The position numbers and the translations under genes were made by a program. From the NCBI GenBank assembly GCA_046761005.1, contig JBHIFI010000002.1, positions 1 through 64,000 of the forward strand: 64,000 nt of DNA. The letters are read 5' to 3'. Origin of the DNA: JAGMCJ01 sp046761005 (GTDB lineage: Archaea > Thermoplasmatota > Thermoplasmata > RBG-16-68-12 > JAGMCJ01). This document shows positions 33,645 to 42,719 of the stretch, piece after piece (position 1 is the stretch's first letter; every line of letters begins with the position of its first letter). The notes beneath the pieces are model-generated. The model made no database searches. It had not been told where the DNA came from and saw nothing but the letters and a program-made list of their open reading frames with translations.

Positions 33645-34979
33645 TTGTCTGAAGAACAGAAGGATGTGATATTGAAGAAGGTGGAGAAAGAGGGCGTCAA
33701 ATTCGTTCTGATGCAGTTTGTGGATATCTTGGGAGTCGTCAAGAACATCACACTCCCGAGTAATCAGCTGGAGAAGGCCTTGGATGATGGCGTCATATTT
33801 GATGGATCTTCCATTGTTGGCTATGCGACAATCGAGGAATCTGATATGAGGGCCATTCCTGACATGTCCACATTTCGCATACTTCCATGGACCTCGGGCG
33901 ATACGAAGTGCGCAGGTCTAGTGTGCAACATTCACGAGGCAGGAGGTGAGAGATTCAGTGGGGACCCAAGGTATATATTGGAGCTGATGATGAAAAAGGC
34001 TTTCGACAAAGGATATGTCTTCAACACGGGTCCAGAGTATGAGTTTTTTCTCTTCAAGACAGATGAAGACGGTAACCCCACGACAACTCCGTGTGACGCT
34101 GGAGGATACTTTGATCTGCTTCCTCTCGACGAGGGCGACATGGTCCGGAAGAAAACCACTCATTTACTTAATGCCCTAGGATTCGAGGTGGAAGCATCAC
34201 ACCATGAAGTCGCTCCGGGTCAGCATGAGATAGATTTGAGGTTCACCGATGCAACGACCTCAGCGGACAGGGTCCTGACCCTCAAGAACGCCATAAGGAC
34301 AGTTTCTCTGGAACACGGGCTTCACGCAACGTTCATGCCCAAGCCAATATTCGGAATCAATGGAAGTGGAATGCACACTCATCAGTCCCTTACAACGATG
34401 GATGGAAAGAATGCATTCTACGATCCCGACGGTGAATATCAGCTTAGCGATGTAGCGAGGTGGTTCATTGGTGGGGCTCTTGCACATGCGCGGGAGACAT
34501 GTGCAATCCTAGCTTCCTGGGCAAATTCCTATAAGAGGCTCGTTCCAGGATATGAGGCTCCTGTTCACATCTCCTGGGCCAATAGGAATCGGAGCGCGCT
34601 CATACGCGTTCCACCGGACAGAGAGATGAAGACAAGAATAGAGGTCAGAAATCCCGATCCTGCAGGCAATCCTTACTTGCAGTATGCAGTTATGCTCGCG
34701 GCGGGCTTTCATGGAGTTGAGAGGAAAATCGAACCTCCAGATCCTGTCGAGGTGGACATCTTCAAACTCCCTTCTAAGGAGAGGAAGAGACTAGGTATAG
34801 GGTCTCTGCCTGTAAGCCTGGAGGAAGCGCTAAACGAGCTTGAGGGCAGCGAACTGATGAGGGAGACCCTTGGCGCTCATATAATGACCCACTTTCTATA
34901 CATAAAAAGGGAGGAGTGGGACAAGTACAGGACCCAAGTCACGAAGTGGGAAATAGAAAATTTCCTCAGAATTCTCTAG
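33645..34979 (+). CDS. glnA: Glutamine synthetase type I
   Basis: GSI of 444 aa, forming glutamine from glutamate, ammonia and ATP as a dodecamer. The beta-grasp N-terminus has FVDILGVVKNITLP, with the DGSSIVGYATIEESDM substrate loop, EFFLF, metal ligands in HHEVAPGQHEID, NGSGMHTHQSL, and the ATP site NRNRSALIRVP. It is the short alpha-type, without the adenylylation-loop insertion. The start is TTG 33645, placed 6 nt after GAGGAGGG. Its last bases overlap the convergent htpX by 4 nt. Feedback control by a nitrogen regulator is not visible here. Confidence 0.95.
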   Translation: MSEEQKDVILKKVEKEGVKFVLMQFVDILGVVKNITLPSNQLEKALDDGVIFDGSSIVGYATIEESDMRAIPDMSTFRILPWTSGDTKCAGLVCNIHEAGGERFSGDPRYILELMMKKAFDKGYVFNTGPEYEFFLFKTDEDGNPTTTPCDAGGYFDLLPLDEGDMVRKKTTHLLNALGFEVEASHHEVAPGQHEIDLRFTDATTSADRVLTLKNAIRTVSLEHGLHATFMPKPIFGINGSGMHTHQSLTTMDGKNAFYDPDGEYQLSDVARWFIGGALAHARETCAILASWANSYKRLVPGYEAPVHISWANRNRSALIRVPPDREMKTRIEVRNPDPAGNPYLQYAVMLAAGFHGVERKIEPPDPVEVDIFKLPSKERKRLGIGSLPVSLEEALNELEGSELMRETLGAHIMTHFLYIKREEWDKYRTQVTKWEIENFLRIL

Positions 34980-35842
34980 ATCTCCTTGGCGAGATCTTTC
35001 AGACGCTTTATTCTCTCCTTGGTAGGAGGATGCGTTGAAAAGATCGATGCGAGTCCGCCTCCCCTGAATGGATTAACGATGAAGAGCGATGAGGACGCAG
35101 GATTCCCCCTATCGATGGGCTTTCTTTTGTTTGCTCTTTCAAGCTTGTCCAGGGCACTTGCAAGTGCGAGCGGTTTCTTGATGGTCAAGCTTCCCACCCT
35201 ATCAGCCTTGTACTCCCTGCTTCTTGAAATTGCGAAGTGAATGAGCATCGCTGCGATAGGAGCAGTTATTGCTACGATGAGGAGGATTATCCAGTTGCCC
35301 TGTCCGCGCCCTCCTCTCCCGAAAAGAGCGTTGAACCAGAACATTCTAGCCATAAAGGCGATCGCACCCGCCATCGTGGCGGCAACAGTCATAACCAGAA
35401 TATCCCTGTCCTTCACGTGAGCCATCTCGTGCGCCAGGACGCCCTCAAGCTCCGTCCTTGAGAGTGCATCCATTATCCCCTCCGTGACAGCAACTACCGC
35501 GTTTTTTGGGTTTCTCCCAGTAGCGAAGGCATTGGGTGTTTTTGTGGGAATGATTGCGACCTTGGGCTTGGGAACCCCAGCCTTTTCTGCAATCTTGGAA
35601 ACCGTATCATGCAACCACGGAAACTCCTGCTCTTTCAATATCCTGGCCTTGTATGACCACAGGATGATTTTGGAGCTGTAGAAGTAGCTTATCGCGTTGA
35701 ATATCCCCGCTAGAATCAGAAAGAACATTGCACCGAGTATCCAGTTTCCGCCAGCGAAGAAGCCGCCAAGGACCCAGCCTATCACTGCGAACAAACCTGC
35801 AAGTAAGATAAACAGGCCTATTACTGTCAGCTTTGGATGCAT
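34976..35842 (-). CDS. htpX: HtpX-like M48 membrane metalloprotease
   Basis: About 288 aa with zinc motif HEMAH in VLAHEMAHVKDRD, flanked by two N-terminal and two central membrane helices. The third ligand region is SREYKADRVGS. The catalytic side faces the cytoplasm, where it helps to degrade misfolded membrane proteins. The open frame begins at TTG 35851, but a minus-strand TTAATATC box about 26 nt away points to ATG 35842 as a leaderless start. C-terminal STHPPTKERIKRL is standard for the family. It overlaps glnA by 4 nt at the 3' ends. Confidence 0.92.
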   Translation of the reverse strand: MHPKLTVIGLFILLAGLFAVIGWVLGGFFAGGNWILGAMFFLILAGIFNAISYFYSSKIILWSYKARILKEQEFPWLHDTVSKIAEKAGVPKPKVAIIPTKTPNAFATGRNPKNAVVAVTEGIMDALSRTELEGVLAHEMAHVKDRDILVMTVAATMAGAIAFMARMFWFNALFGRGGRGQGNWIILLIVAITAPIAAMLIHFAISRSREYKADRVGSLTIKKPLALASALDKLERANKRKPIDRGNPASSSLFIVNPFRGGGLASIFSTHPPTKERIKRLKDLAKEI

Positions 35843-35869
35843 CTCTCCCAATATGTACGTGAGGAGATA

Positions 35870-37729
35870 TTAAGCTTTACGCCGTGGAGGCTCGCCTTTC
35901 TCCAAGCCACCAGGTGGGAGTACCCTCAAGACCTCTTCCATAGGAACGTCAAAAACGTCGCCTAAATCCTTTGCCACTTTGTTCGGGTTCCCCTTCCCAG
36001 GCCTGAAAATAATCGTTGTTTTTGAGTATCTGCTGAGCGCCTCTAGCGGTGCACAGACGATCTTCCTTGTTCCCTCATAGCTGATTTCTCCAACAGCGAC
36101 CTCGAGAGGAAGCTTGTGACAGTAGTTCCTCTTCCCCCTAACCATGAATCCTCCTTTTGGAAGATACTCCCCACTCTCCGCCCGCTTGCTCACTTGTTCG
36201 GGAGTGACCCAGTAGGCCGATCCTGATGCCATACCCTTCGACCATGCCTTAGAGAAACAGAGGGCGAACTGACAAGCCTCTCTGAGCGTATCCTCACTCG
36301 CCTGAGAACCCTTTTTTATCACAACACTGGGGGCACCTGAGATCTCAGCATGGACATATCTATCGCCTGGCTCGAGATGCTTTTTGACGACCTTTTCATT
36401 GCTCTTGGCATCTCTTCCTCCCAAGACAAGAAAGCCTTCGCTTGAGAGAAACCATCGGAATCTGTCGAGCCACAGTTTCTTGGTTGGTACTCGTTTCTCT
36501 ATCCTCTTCTTCTCCTTTTCCTCCACAAGTGCGAGTTCTCTCTCTGTCTCCTCAATAGCAATCTCAAGACTTTGAATTTTTGACCTCGCCGCCTTTTCCC
36601 TTTCATAGTATCTCTGAGCGTTCGCGTTCAAGCCCTCATCATATTGAATTTCGATTTCTCTATCCTCGATCTTGAGAATGGCGGTCTTTCTTTTCGGATC
36701 TTTCGAGACGACATGAATTCCACTCGGAGCCTCGCCCGAACGTATGGTCCGGATAGCTCGATCGATTAACTCATAGTGGGTGTAGAAGAACTCTGCAAGT
36801 TCATGTGATTTTCTTGCCTTCTCTCCGTGCTTCTGCAAAGCCTCTTCCTGCTGCCTTTTTCTTCTTTCCAGTTTCCCGACCCGCTCATCTTTGACTTCCT
36901 TTGGCTGACTTCTGATATACTCAAGTAAGGCCTCACTGAAGGTGTCCCTCCCTTCTTGTTTGAGATTCTCGTACCTTTTCAGTTTGATTGGGACAACATC
37001 GGTGGGAATATTGTTGTCGAAGACGATTATCGGGCTCGGATGTGAAATCTCATCCATAAGCTCAGCTAAGGATGACAGCAGAGATTCCAGAACCTCCTCA
37101 TCCAAATCCCTCGCAGGGGTATTCTTTTCCACGCCTGCCCGAAGACATATCTCTTCGGCATACAGGCCTCCAAGGTTCAGGTCAACCGCCAAGGCTCTGA
37201 CAGCATCCCTCTCCGAAGAGGAAATAATGGAGAGAATCTCCTCTTTGCTCAACCTCGGTGCGTCCACCCTTTCTGGCGGGTAGCGATATTCCCTATGTGC
37301 CCGCAGTTCTCTCTCACTCCAAGACCTCGAATGGAGGGGCTGAAGTATTATTCCATCCTTTACGAGAATGATGTTGCCCTTGCCGAACATCTCAAAGATT
37401 AGATGAAACACATCTCTTCTATCAATAACAACTTCAACTACTCTATCGAATCTATGTTGCTGGATGCGAAGGACCCTTCCATTTGTGAGATACTTCCTCA
37501 AGAACATACCATATGAGAGGGCTTTCCCGGAAGGTTCCGCAGCGGGATCCAGGTAAACCCACTTTCCCACCTCGACAATCAAGTTTTCCTTGCCGCTACC
37601 AGGAACGTTGAATCTGAAATGAAAGTGATTTGTCTTAGGCTGGTATATCTTATCGATATAGCCACCAATGAGCTTTTGGAGCTCGGCAGACATTGCCATG
37701 ATATCGAAACTGGTTATCTCTCTCTTCAT
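35870..37729 (-). CDS. rqcH: NFACT-family protein, RqcH/NEMF homologue
   Basis: A 619-aa archaeal NFACT protein. The NFACT-N domain opens TSFDIMAMSAELQKLIGGYIDKIYQ. It is followed by a helix-hairpin-helix region, a long coiled coil (about 285-425, for example KLERRKRQQEEALQKHGEKA), and the NFACT-R RNA-binding domain (FRWFLSSEGFLVLGGRDAKSNE). In bacteria and eukaryotes these proteins bind stalled 50S/60S subunits with tRNA and add C-terminal tails to stuck peptides. The same role is expected here. It starts at ATG 37729 next to tRNA-Thr. The C-terminal PRC-like region ends in a basic tail. Confidence 0.93.
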   Translation of the reverse strand: MKREITSFDIMAMSAELQKLIGGYIDKIYQPKTNHFHFRFNVPGSGKENLIVEVGKWVYLDPAAEPSGKALSYGMFLRKYLTNGRVLRIQQHRFDRVVEVVIDRRDVFHLIFEMFGKGNIILVKDGIILQPLHSRSWSERELRAHREYRYPPERVDAPRLSKEEILSIISSSERDAVRALAVDLNLGGLYAEEICLRAGVEKNTPARDLDEEVLESLLSSLAELMDEISHPSPIIVFDNNIPTDVVPIKLKRYENLKQEGRDTFSEALLEYIRSQPKEVKDERVGKLERRKRQQEEALQKHGEKARKSHELAEFFYTHYELIDRAIRTIRSGEAPSGIHVVSKDPKRKTAILKIEDREIEIQYDEGLNANAQRYYEREKAARSKIQSLEIAIEETERELALVEEKEKKRIEKRVPTKKLWLDRFRWFLSSEGFLVLGGRDAKSNEKVVKKHLEPGDRYVHAEISGAPSVVIKKGSQASEDTLREACQFALCFSKAWSKGMASGSAYWVTPEQVSKRAESGEYLPKGGFMVRGKRNYCHKLPLEVAVGEISYEGTRKIVCAPLEALSRYSKTTIIFRPGKGNPNKVAKDLGDVFDVPMEEVLRVLPPGGLEKGEPPRRKA

Positions 37730-37801
37730 TACCGCTTAGAACAGGGAACCAGTACTTAAATATGGCATAGCTGATAACGAGAAAAAGATAGCAGAAGTTG
37801 T

Positions 37802-37873
37802 GCCGTTGTGGCTTAGCGGTATAGCGACACCTTGGTAAGGTGTAGGTCGGGGGTTCAATCCCCCCCAACGGCT
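37802..37873 (+). tRNA. tRNA-Thr (GGT)
   Basis: The acceptor GCCGTTG pairs with CAACGGC. The anticodon stem ACACC/GGTGT encloses TTGGTAA with anticodon GGT (37834-37836). The T arm is GGGGG-TTCAATC-CCCCC, and the discriminator is T37873. There is no intron and no encoded CCA. Confidence 0.95.
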
Positions 37874-37919
37874 CTTTGTTGACAATTTGAGGGACGACTA
37901 GAATGCAAAATGCGTTCTC

Positions 37920-38089
37920 CTATGCCAAAGGAAATTTCTCGAATCTCTCGCGGGGGGCCTTGCAAATAGGGCACACATTTGGTGGGTATTTCCTAGCACA
38001 GAGATAGCCGCGGACGGAGCACTCAGCGCGTAGAGAATCACCTCATGACTCTTGTTATTTCCTTCGATGTGTAACATAGAATTCTTCAC
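37920..38089 (-). pseudogene. Decayed redox protein gene (glutaredoxin-like start, rubredoxin-like end)
   Basis: The minus strand carries two pieces in different frames. From about 38089 a frame reads MLHIEGNNKSHEVILYALS, like the start of archaeal glutaredoxin-like proteins, which continue with a CxxC. Immediately after, another frame (38042 to the TAG at 37920-37922) reads AECSVRGYLCARKYPPNVCPICKAPRERF in part, like the metal-binding end of rubrerythrin or rubredoxin-type domains, with one expected Cys replaced. Neither frame is complete, and stops lie in each. This suggests a deleted and frameshifted gene. A chance match is possible for the first piece; the CPIC-KAPRERFEKF end is more convincing. 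Confidence 0.45.
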
Positions 38090-38201
38090 TCAGAAGAACA
38101 CGTCCGTATAAGTCATTTTAGCTCGTGGAATCCTCATCTATCGCCCCCTCATCTGGCTACGCACATACTCACTTTCACTCGCCTCCCAAAACAAGTTATT
38201 T
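38090..38201. other. Gap upstream of priL
   Basis: No gene or RNA is apparent. AAGTTATTTATG just before the priL start may be a TATA-like box, although it lies very near ATG 38202. Confidence 0.3.
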
Positions 38202-39233
38202 ATGATTGGAGGACGTACTAAGAACGTGGATCTTCGAACATTGGCGAGGTATCCCTTCCTTAGGTATGCCTCAGAGCTCATTAGGGAAGAAGGACCGTCT
38301 CTGGAGGACCTCCTTCTGCATCCCGCATATGAGGAGTCCAGACTTCAGGGAGCGGAAAGAGTGAGGCAGGCCTTGGAAGAAGGCCTAATTTTTGAAGGGA
38401 AAATCCTTACAGAAGCTGACTATTGGCGGGAGCTTCTTTCCTATCCAATCGCCAGAATGATTGTTTCTGGTGTTGGTGATGCCTATCTCATACGTAGGTA
38501 TTCGTTTGCAGAGGCTGAGAGAGCAACGAGAGAATTGCCCTCTATGGAGAATGATTTCATTTCACAAGTGGCAAATGATTTGAGAATGGACTTCGAGATG
38601 GATGGGCCGGTCTTCCTTCATTTTTCTGACTACCTAAGGTATTCCGCGCAGATGAAGAGCAAGGACTGGAAGCTCGTCAATCAACGACTCAGAAATGGAT
38701 ATGTTCAACTCAGCCGCGCAAGGTTTCTAAGAATCATCAAAGAAGCCATACAAAGAAAAACGGAATCTGAACTTCCCCTCGCCGTGAATGACCAGATACT
38801 GAGTGCACTTGGAGACCAGATAGAGGAAATAAGGGACCTTACAGAGAAGAAGAAAGAGAAGTACAAGATGGAGGATATGGGAAGGATTAGGATCACGCGG
38901 GTACCCCCCTGCATGCGGGACCTTATCCGTGCTGTTCAGCTGGGAAAGCACATCCCACATACCGGAAGATTTGCTCTGACCGCTTTTCTTCACAACATTG
39001 GCCTCTCATCTGACGATATCTTCAAGCTCTACTCGCTTTCTCCTGATTTTCAGGAGGGCAAGACAAAATATCAAATAGGCCACATAAGTGGTGAAATCTC
39101 TGGAACTGAGTATACGCCACCGGAATGCAGCACAATGCAGTCCTACGGACTCTGTCCTGGCCCTGATGAGCTCTGCAAGAAGGTAAAGCATCCCCTAAGC
39201 TATTATCGCATTAAGGGTAAGAAGAGGAGCTAG
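38202..39233 (+). CDS. priL: DNA primase large subunit PriL
   Basis: A 343-aa regulatory subunit of archaeal primase. The N-terminal helical domain is followed by the C-terminal iron-sulfur domain, with four conserved cysteines at 237 (VPPCMRD), 309 (PPECST), 318 (GLCPGP) and 325 (ELCKK). Adjacent residues HTGRFALTAFLHNIG match the family. It pairs with PriS, which is not in this window, to start RNA-DNA primers. ATG 38202 is the first start of the frame. It converges with the phosphatidyltransferase gene, overlapping by 4 nt. Confidence 0.93.
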   Translation: MIGGRTKNVDLRTLARYPFLRYASELIREEGPSLEDLLLHPAYEESRLQGAERVRQALEEGLIFEGKILTEADYWRELLSYPIARMIVSGVGDAYLIRRYSFAEAERATRELPSMENDFISQVANDLRMDFEMDGPVFLHFSDYLRYSAQMKSKDWKLVNQRLRNGYVQLSRARFLRIIKEAIQRKTESELPLAVNDQILSALGDQIEEIRDLTEKKKEKYKMEDMGRIRITRVPPCMRDLIRAVQLGKHIPHTGRFALTAFLHNIGLSSDDIFKLYSLSPDFQEGKTKYQIGHISGEISGTEYTPPECSTMQSYGLCPGPDELCKKVKHPLSYYRIKGKKRS

Positions 39234-39868
39234 ATTCTCTTCCAAGCTAGAACGGCTCTCTGCATAGCTGTTGCATGGCCGAGAATGGCGAAGATAATCA
39301 TCGTGTATTCCAGAATGGTGAAGCCGAAATAGCCCTCAATCCCTATTCTGAAGGTGCCTATCGACAGAAAAACGATCTGAATAACGACAGCGACTACGAG
39401 TATGACAAGTCTGTCAGCCCTGCCCATAATTCCCGCATATATCCTTCCAGCGCCCGTTGCCTCTGCTTGAGTGCCCATATAGCTAGTCATCAGCACGCCA
39501 AGAAGGGCGAGAAATCCTATGAATACATCACAGTACGGGGAGAGCGCTATCCCGCCAATCATAAAGATGTCGGCATATCTGTCCAAGAAATGATCGAGGA
39601 AGTCACCCCGCTTCGTCTCTTTCTTCCAGAGCTTCGCAACGCGTCCATCCAGTGCATCGAAAAGCGCATTGGAACAGAGGAAGACGAGGGCCACAAACAT
39701 ATAGGCAGGACGCAAGTTCTCTGGTTCATGCATGAAGAAGAACAACCCAGCGAGAACAGCGCAAAGGAATGCATAGAGGGTAAGGGTGTTCGGACTAATG
39801 TTCCTCATCTTTCTGGCCAACGGGAGGAGGACGAAATCTGCTCTGTCTCTCTTCGCGTCTAGTACCAC
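39230..39868 (-). CDS. CDP-alcohol phosphatidyltransferase, probably archaetidylinositol-phosphate synthase
   Basis: A 212-aa membrane enzyme with six helices. The family motif D-x2-DG-x2-AR-x8-G-x3-D-x3-D is present as FDALDGRVAKLWKKETKRGDFLDHFLD in pieces, with one Ala-Lys in place of Ala-Arg. It moves a CDP-activated ether lipid to a polar alcohol. The N-terminal SPNTLTLYAFLCAVLAG is like archaetidylinositol-phosphate synthases; archaetidylserine or glycerol variants remain possible. GTG 39868 overlaps the Fap7-like stop by 10 nt. The pairing with a nucleotide kinase is probably positional only. Confidence 0.82.
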   Translation of the reverse strand: MVLDAKRDRADFVLLPLARKMRNISPNTLTLYAFLCAVLAGLFFFMHEPENLRPAYMFVALVFLCSNALFDALDGRVAKLWKKETKRGDFLDHFLDRYADIFMIGGIALSPYCDVFIGFLALLGVLMTSYMGTQAEATGAGRIYAGIMGRADRLVILVVAVVIQIVFLSIGTFRIGIEGYFGFTILEYTMIIFAILGHATAMQRAVLAWKRI

Positions 39869-40383
39869 CCCAGGATCACCTCACTCCAGTCAACACTTCC
39901 CGTCTGAAAATCTGAGACTTTTCCGTCGACTATGCTCAGGATGCTCCTTGCGACAGCCTCTGGTCCTTCATCTGTTGTATCGATTTCAAAGGTCTTGCGA
40001 CCCATTTCAAGGGACTCGACCAGGATATAGTCTATAGCCTCTGCTTCCACATTTTCTGAAATCTTTCGATCACTCCACCCTAAAGAAGCGAGTCGCTCCC
40101 TCAGCCTGTTAGGATTGCATCTCAGAACAATCGAGACATCAACATCCAAAAGATGGGATATGTGCCCATCAAGAAACATCAAATCGCTCCCAAGAGACTT
40201 GACGAGGGTATTCATTTGATAGGTGTCAATTATTGTTGCGTCTCTAACTTCATCCCTCCCTTGGATAAGACCTCGTTCGAGAGCAATCCTGTTGAGGTTG
40301 AGAACCCTGTATCCTCTCTTCTCTAGGATTTTGCATGCCGAACTCTTGCCAACTCCAGGGGTGCCTGTGATTGCTACTAGCAC
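39859..40383 (-). CDS. Fap7-like adenylate kinase/NTPase
   Basis: A 174-aa P-loop kinase of the archaeal adenylate kinase/Fap7 group, acting in ribosome maturation in eukaryotes and archaea. The P-loop is ITGTPGVGKSSACK, the NMP-binding part LNLNRIALE, and the lid and Walker-B-like region DLMFLDGHISHLL. The frame is open for a further 102 codons upstream, but that part is a shadow of the solute-binding gene. A minus-strand AAATATAT box at about 40403-40413 points to GTG 40383 as a leaderless start. It ends inside the phosphatidyltransferase start. Confidence 0.85.
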   Translation of the reverse strand: MLVAITGTPGVGKSSACKILEKRGYRVLNLNRIALERGLIQGRDEVRDATIIDTYQMNTLVKSLGSDLMFLDGHISHLLDVDVSIVLRCNPNRLRERLASLGWSDRKISENVEAEAIDYILVESLEMGRKTFEIDTTDEGPEAVARSILSIVDGKVSDFQTGSVDWSEVILGWY

Positions 40384-40442
40384 ATGGAAAGGATTGGTTT
40401 TTGGAATATATTTGTTGTGTAAAAAAGAAAAAAGATGGGAGA

Positions 40443-42719
40443 CTACTTCTCCCTTCTTCTGAAAGATGCTATCACTAGAACTGCCAGTAGGGTGACCGCA
40501 ACTACTGCGAATGTGCCGATATCGGGAATAGGTTCGGTCGTGACTACTTCTTTTGGCACAACACCGCCCCAGCCCCTCACGGCGATGTTTGCGAATCCGC
40601 TTCCTTCCTGGTATCCCTCCTTTTCTGCTGTCACCGTAACCCTGAAGTTCGTGTCGGTCGTGACGTTTCCGGTGAAGGAAGCCGACCATTCTCCATCAGA
40701 TACCTCTGTGAGCGTTCCAAGTGTTGTGCCCGCCAAATCCACAGACATGTGAACTGTGCAATTGGCAACGGGAAGTAGGTCCTTATCCGTTATGACTACC
40801 GTGACTGTCGTTGTCTCACCAGAGTTGATTATTGGTGCCGTTCCAGTGACATCGACATCAAGGGGATTGACAGCTGGATGCACTGTTAGCTTGATACTGT
40901 CTGAGGCTCCTTCGTATGTCTGCAGGAATACTGTTGCCTCAATCTCAACATCTGTTGAATCCGAGACGTCTGGAGCAACGTATTTGGTTTCGAAAACGCC
41001 CAGTGAATCCGTCGTCCCACTCGGAGATTCGAAGATCCCGATATCAGCAGAGAGTTCGACATTCACCCCTTCCACACTTGATTCACTTTCGTCAAGCACA
41101 AGCACAGTCACAGTGACGTTGCCACCAGATTCCACGGAAGACTCGGATGTAGACAGCGTTTTTAGCACGAGCGGGCCCACTTGTATCTTGTGGAGGTTTG
41201 TGAAAGACCAGAAGTTGTTTATTCCTCCAGCCATGTCTACCCAGCCCCCATAGACCGTTCTGTTGTAGGCCTCGATTGCATCGTACGAAAGGACGGGAGC
41301 AAACAGAACTTTCTCTGAGATGAGCCCGAGGGCTTGATGAACGTATGTCTGCCTGGTTGCCATGTCTATTGCATCATCCGCCGCATCGAGTGCCGCCGTT
41401 ATCTCAGGATCGCTGTAATCAGCAAGCATAGGAATTTCCCTAATGGTAGCGGGCTCGAGGGGAAGCCTTTCCATTGCTAGGTAGATGTCAAAGCCAGAGG
41501 GATCCGTGGCCGTTGTGTTTAGGGAGACGCTAAGCCCGAGCCTATTGAGGAGTCCACTGTAAGCGATTGCTATGTTGGATTTCGTTATGTCCTCTGCAAT
41601 TGAGGGTCCTAACATTGTCATCTGAAGTGCACTGCCATCTGGTTTTTCTCTCCATCCATCTCCGTCCCTGTCACTATAGTTCAGCCTTTCAAGTTCGAGA
41701 AGGCTGGGCACATAGTTGGTGTCAGTTTCTCCAGCAGGATTGAGGAATGACCCTGCATTATACTTCACTATGGATCGATTGTACCAGGGCTCATTTTGGG
41801 AACTCATCGGTGAGTGGACTATGATTGTATTTGGCTCCAAAGAGAGGAACAGCTCCTTGTTTATGGCCATGGCCAGAGCCTTCCTAAGTTCTGGGGTTGC
41901 CAACTCGTCGATTGGATTGAAACCAATGAAGAGGTATTCAAGTCCGTAAGTGTAGGAAATCGCGAGCTTTCCTACTTCTGCTTCAGTCATTATACTCTTG
42001 TTCTCATATCTGGCATCGGTCGTATCAGTAGGAGCGAGGGTCCAGCCTATGAAATCAACGGTCCCATTGATTAGCGCATTTGCCGCCGCATCGATGTCTT
42101 GATAGACCTTGAATTCTATGGTGTCAAGATAGGGTCTGCCATGGAAGTACTCGCTGTAGGCACCAATGGTGACGCTTTCCGCCGTGGTGCCGATGAACTC
42201 GAAAGGACCGCACCCCTCAGTGGGAGCGGCATCGTCGGACTTAACAAGGGGCTTCTGCAGGCCCTCCGTCATGAACTTCCCTCCGCCACCACCAGAGAAG
42301 TCAAAGCGAACCTCTGTCGGGGAGAGAATGCTCACGTCATAGCCGCCATAGTAAGTTCCGAAGGTGTATTCCACATCCGTCGCAGTAACTGGAGTGTCGT
42401 CATGCCAGAGGACATCGGTTCTCAAGACAACGGTCACCGTCTGATTCTCCTGATCCACTGACCAGCTTTCGGCAACCCAAGGCTTTACCTGAAGAGTGAC
42501 CGGGTCGAGACGTCCAAGAGAGTCGTACAGAAGGTCAATCATGTGCAAACTAGCTTCATCTGATGCTGTCTTGGGATTCAAATCCAGTGCAGTATCCTTC
42601 ACAGCAACCCGGAAGTCTCCTCCGTACAGTCCGGAGATCTCTTCTGGAGTGGCGGCAAAGGCAGAGACAGCGAAACTCAGGACGAAGAGCATCGTCAGTC
42701 CGAATGCTAGTGTTCTCAT
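40443..42719 (-). CDS. Family 5 extracellular solute-binding protein with Ig-like domains and C-terminal anchor
   Basis: A 758-aa secreted protein. A signal peptide (MRTLAFGLTMLFVLSFAVSAFA, cut near 22) precedes a family 5 (peptide/nickel type) binding domain with RLDPVTLQVKPWVAESWSV and LRTDVLWHDDTPVTATDVEYTF in pieces. From about 500 there are two or three Ig-like beta domains (VTVLVLDESESSVEGVNVELS). It ends in a PIPDIGTFAVVAV helix and RRREK. It binds an oligopeptide or metal complex at the cell surface. No permease or ATPase gene lies nearby. ATG 42719 overlaps the protease stop by 4 nt, so binding protein and protease are made together. Confidence 0.85.
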   Translation of the reverse strand: MRTLAFGLTMLFVLSFAVSAFAATPEEISGLYGGDFRVAVKDTALDLNPKTASDEASLHMIDLLYDSLGRLDPVTLQVKPWVAESWSVDQENQTVTVVLRTDVLWHDDTPVTATDVEYTFGTYYGGYDVSILSPTEVRFDFSGGGGGKFMTEGLQKPLVKSDDAAPTEGCGPFEFIGTTAESVTIGAYSEYFHGRPYLDTIEFKVYQDIDAAANALINGTVDFIGWTLAPTDTTDARYENKSIMTEAEVGKLAISYTYGLEYLFIGFNPIDELATPELRKALAMAINKELFLSLEPNTIIVHSPMSSQNEPWYNRSIVKYNAGSFLNPAGETDTNYVPSLLELERLNYSDRDGDGWREKPDGSALQMTMLGPSIAEDITKSNIAIAYSGLLNRLGLSVSLNTTATDPSGFDIYLAMERLPLEPATIREIPMLADYSDPEITAALDAADDAIDMATRQTYVHQALGLISEKVLFAPVLSYDAIEAYNRTVYGGWVDMAGGINNFWSFTNLHKIQVGPLVLKTLSTSESSVESGGNVTVTVLVLDESESSVEGVNVELSADIGIFESPSGTTDSLGVFETKYVAPDVSDSTDVEIEATVFLQTYEGASDSIKLTVHPAVNPLDVDVTGTAPIINSGETTTVTVVITDKDLLPVANCTVHMSVDLAGTTLGTLTEVSDGEWSASFTGNVTTDTNFRVTVTAEKEGYQEGSGFANIAVRGWGGVVPKEVVTTEPIPDIGTFAVVAVTLLAVLVIASFRRREK

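Noticed and set aside
40384..40689. N-terminal extension of the Fap7-like frame
   Set aside because: Arg/His/Ser-rich shadow of the solute-binding gene; the kinase domain starts at its P-loop and a TATA box supports GTG 40383.
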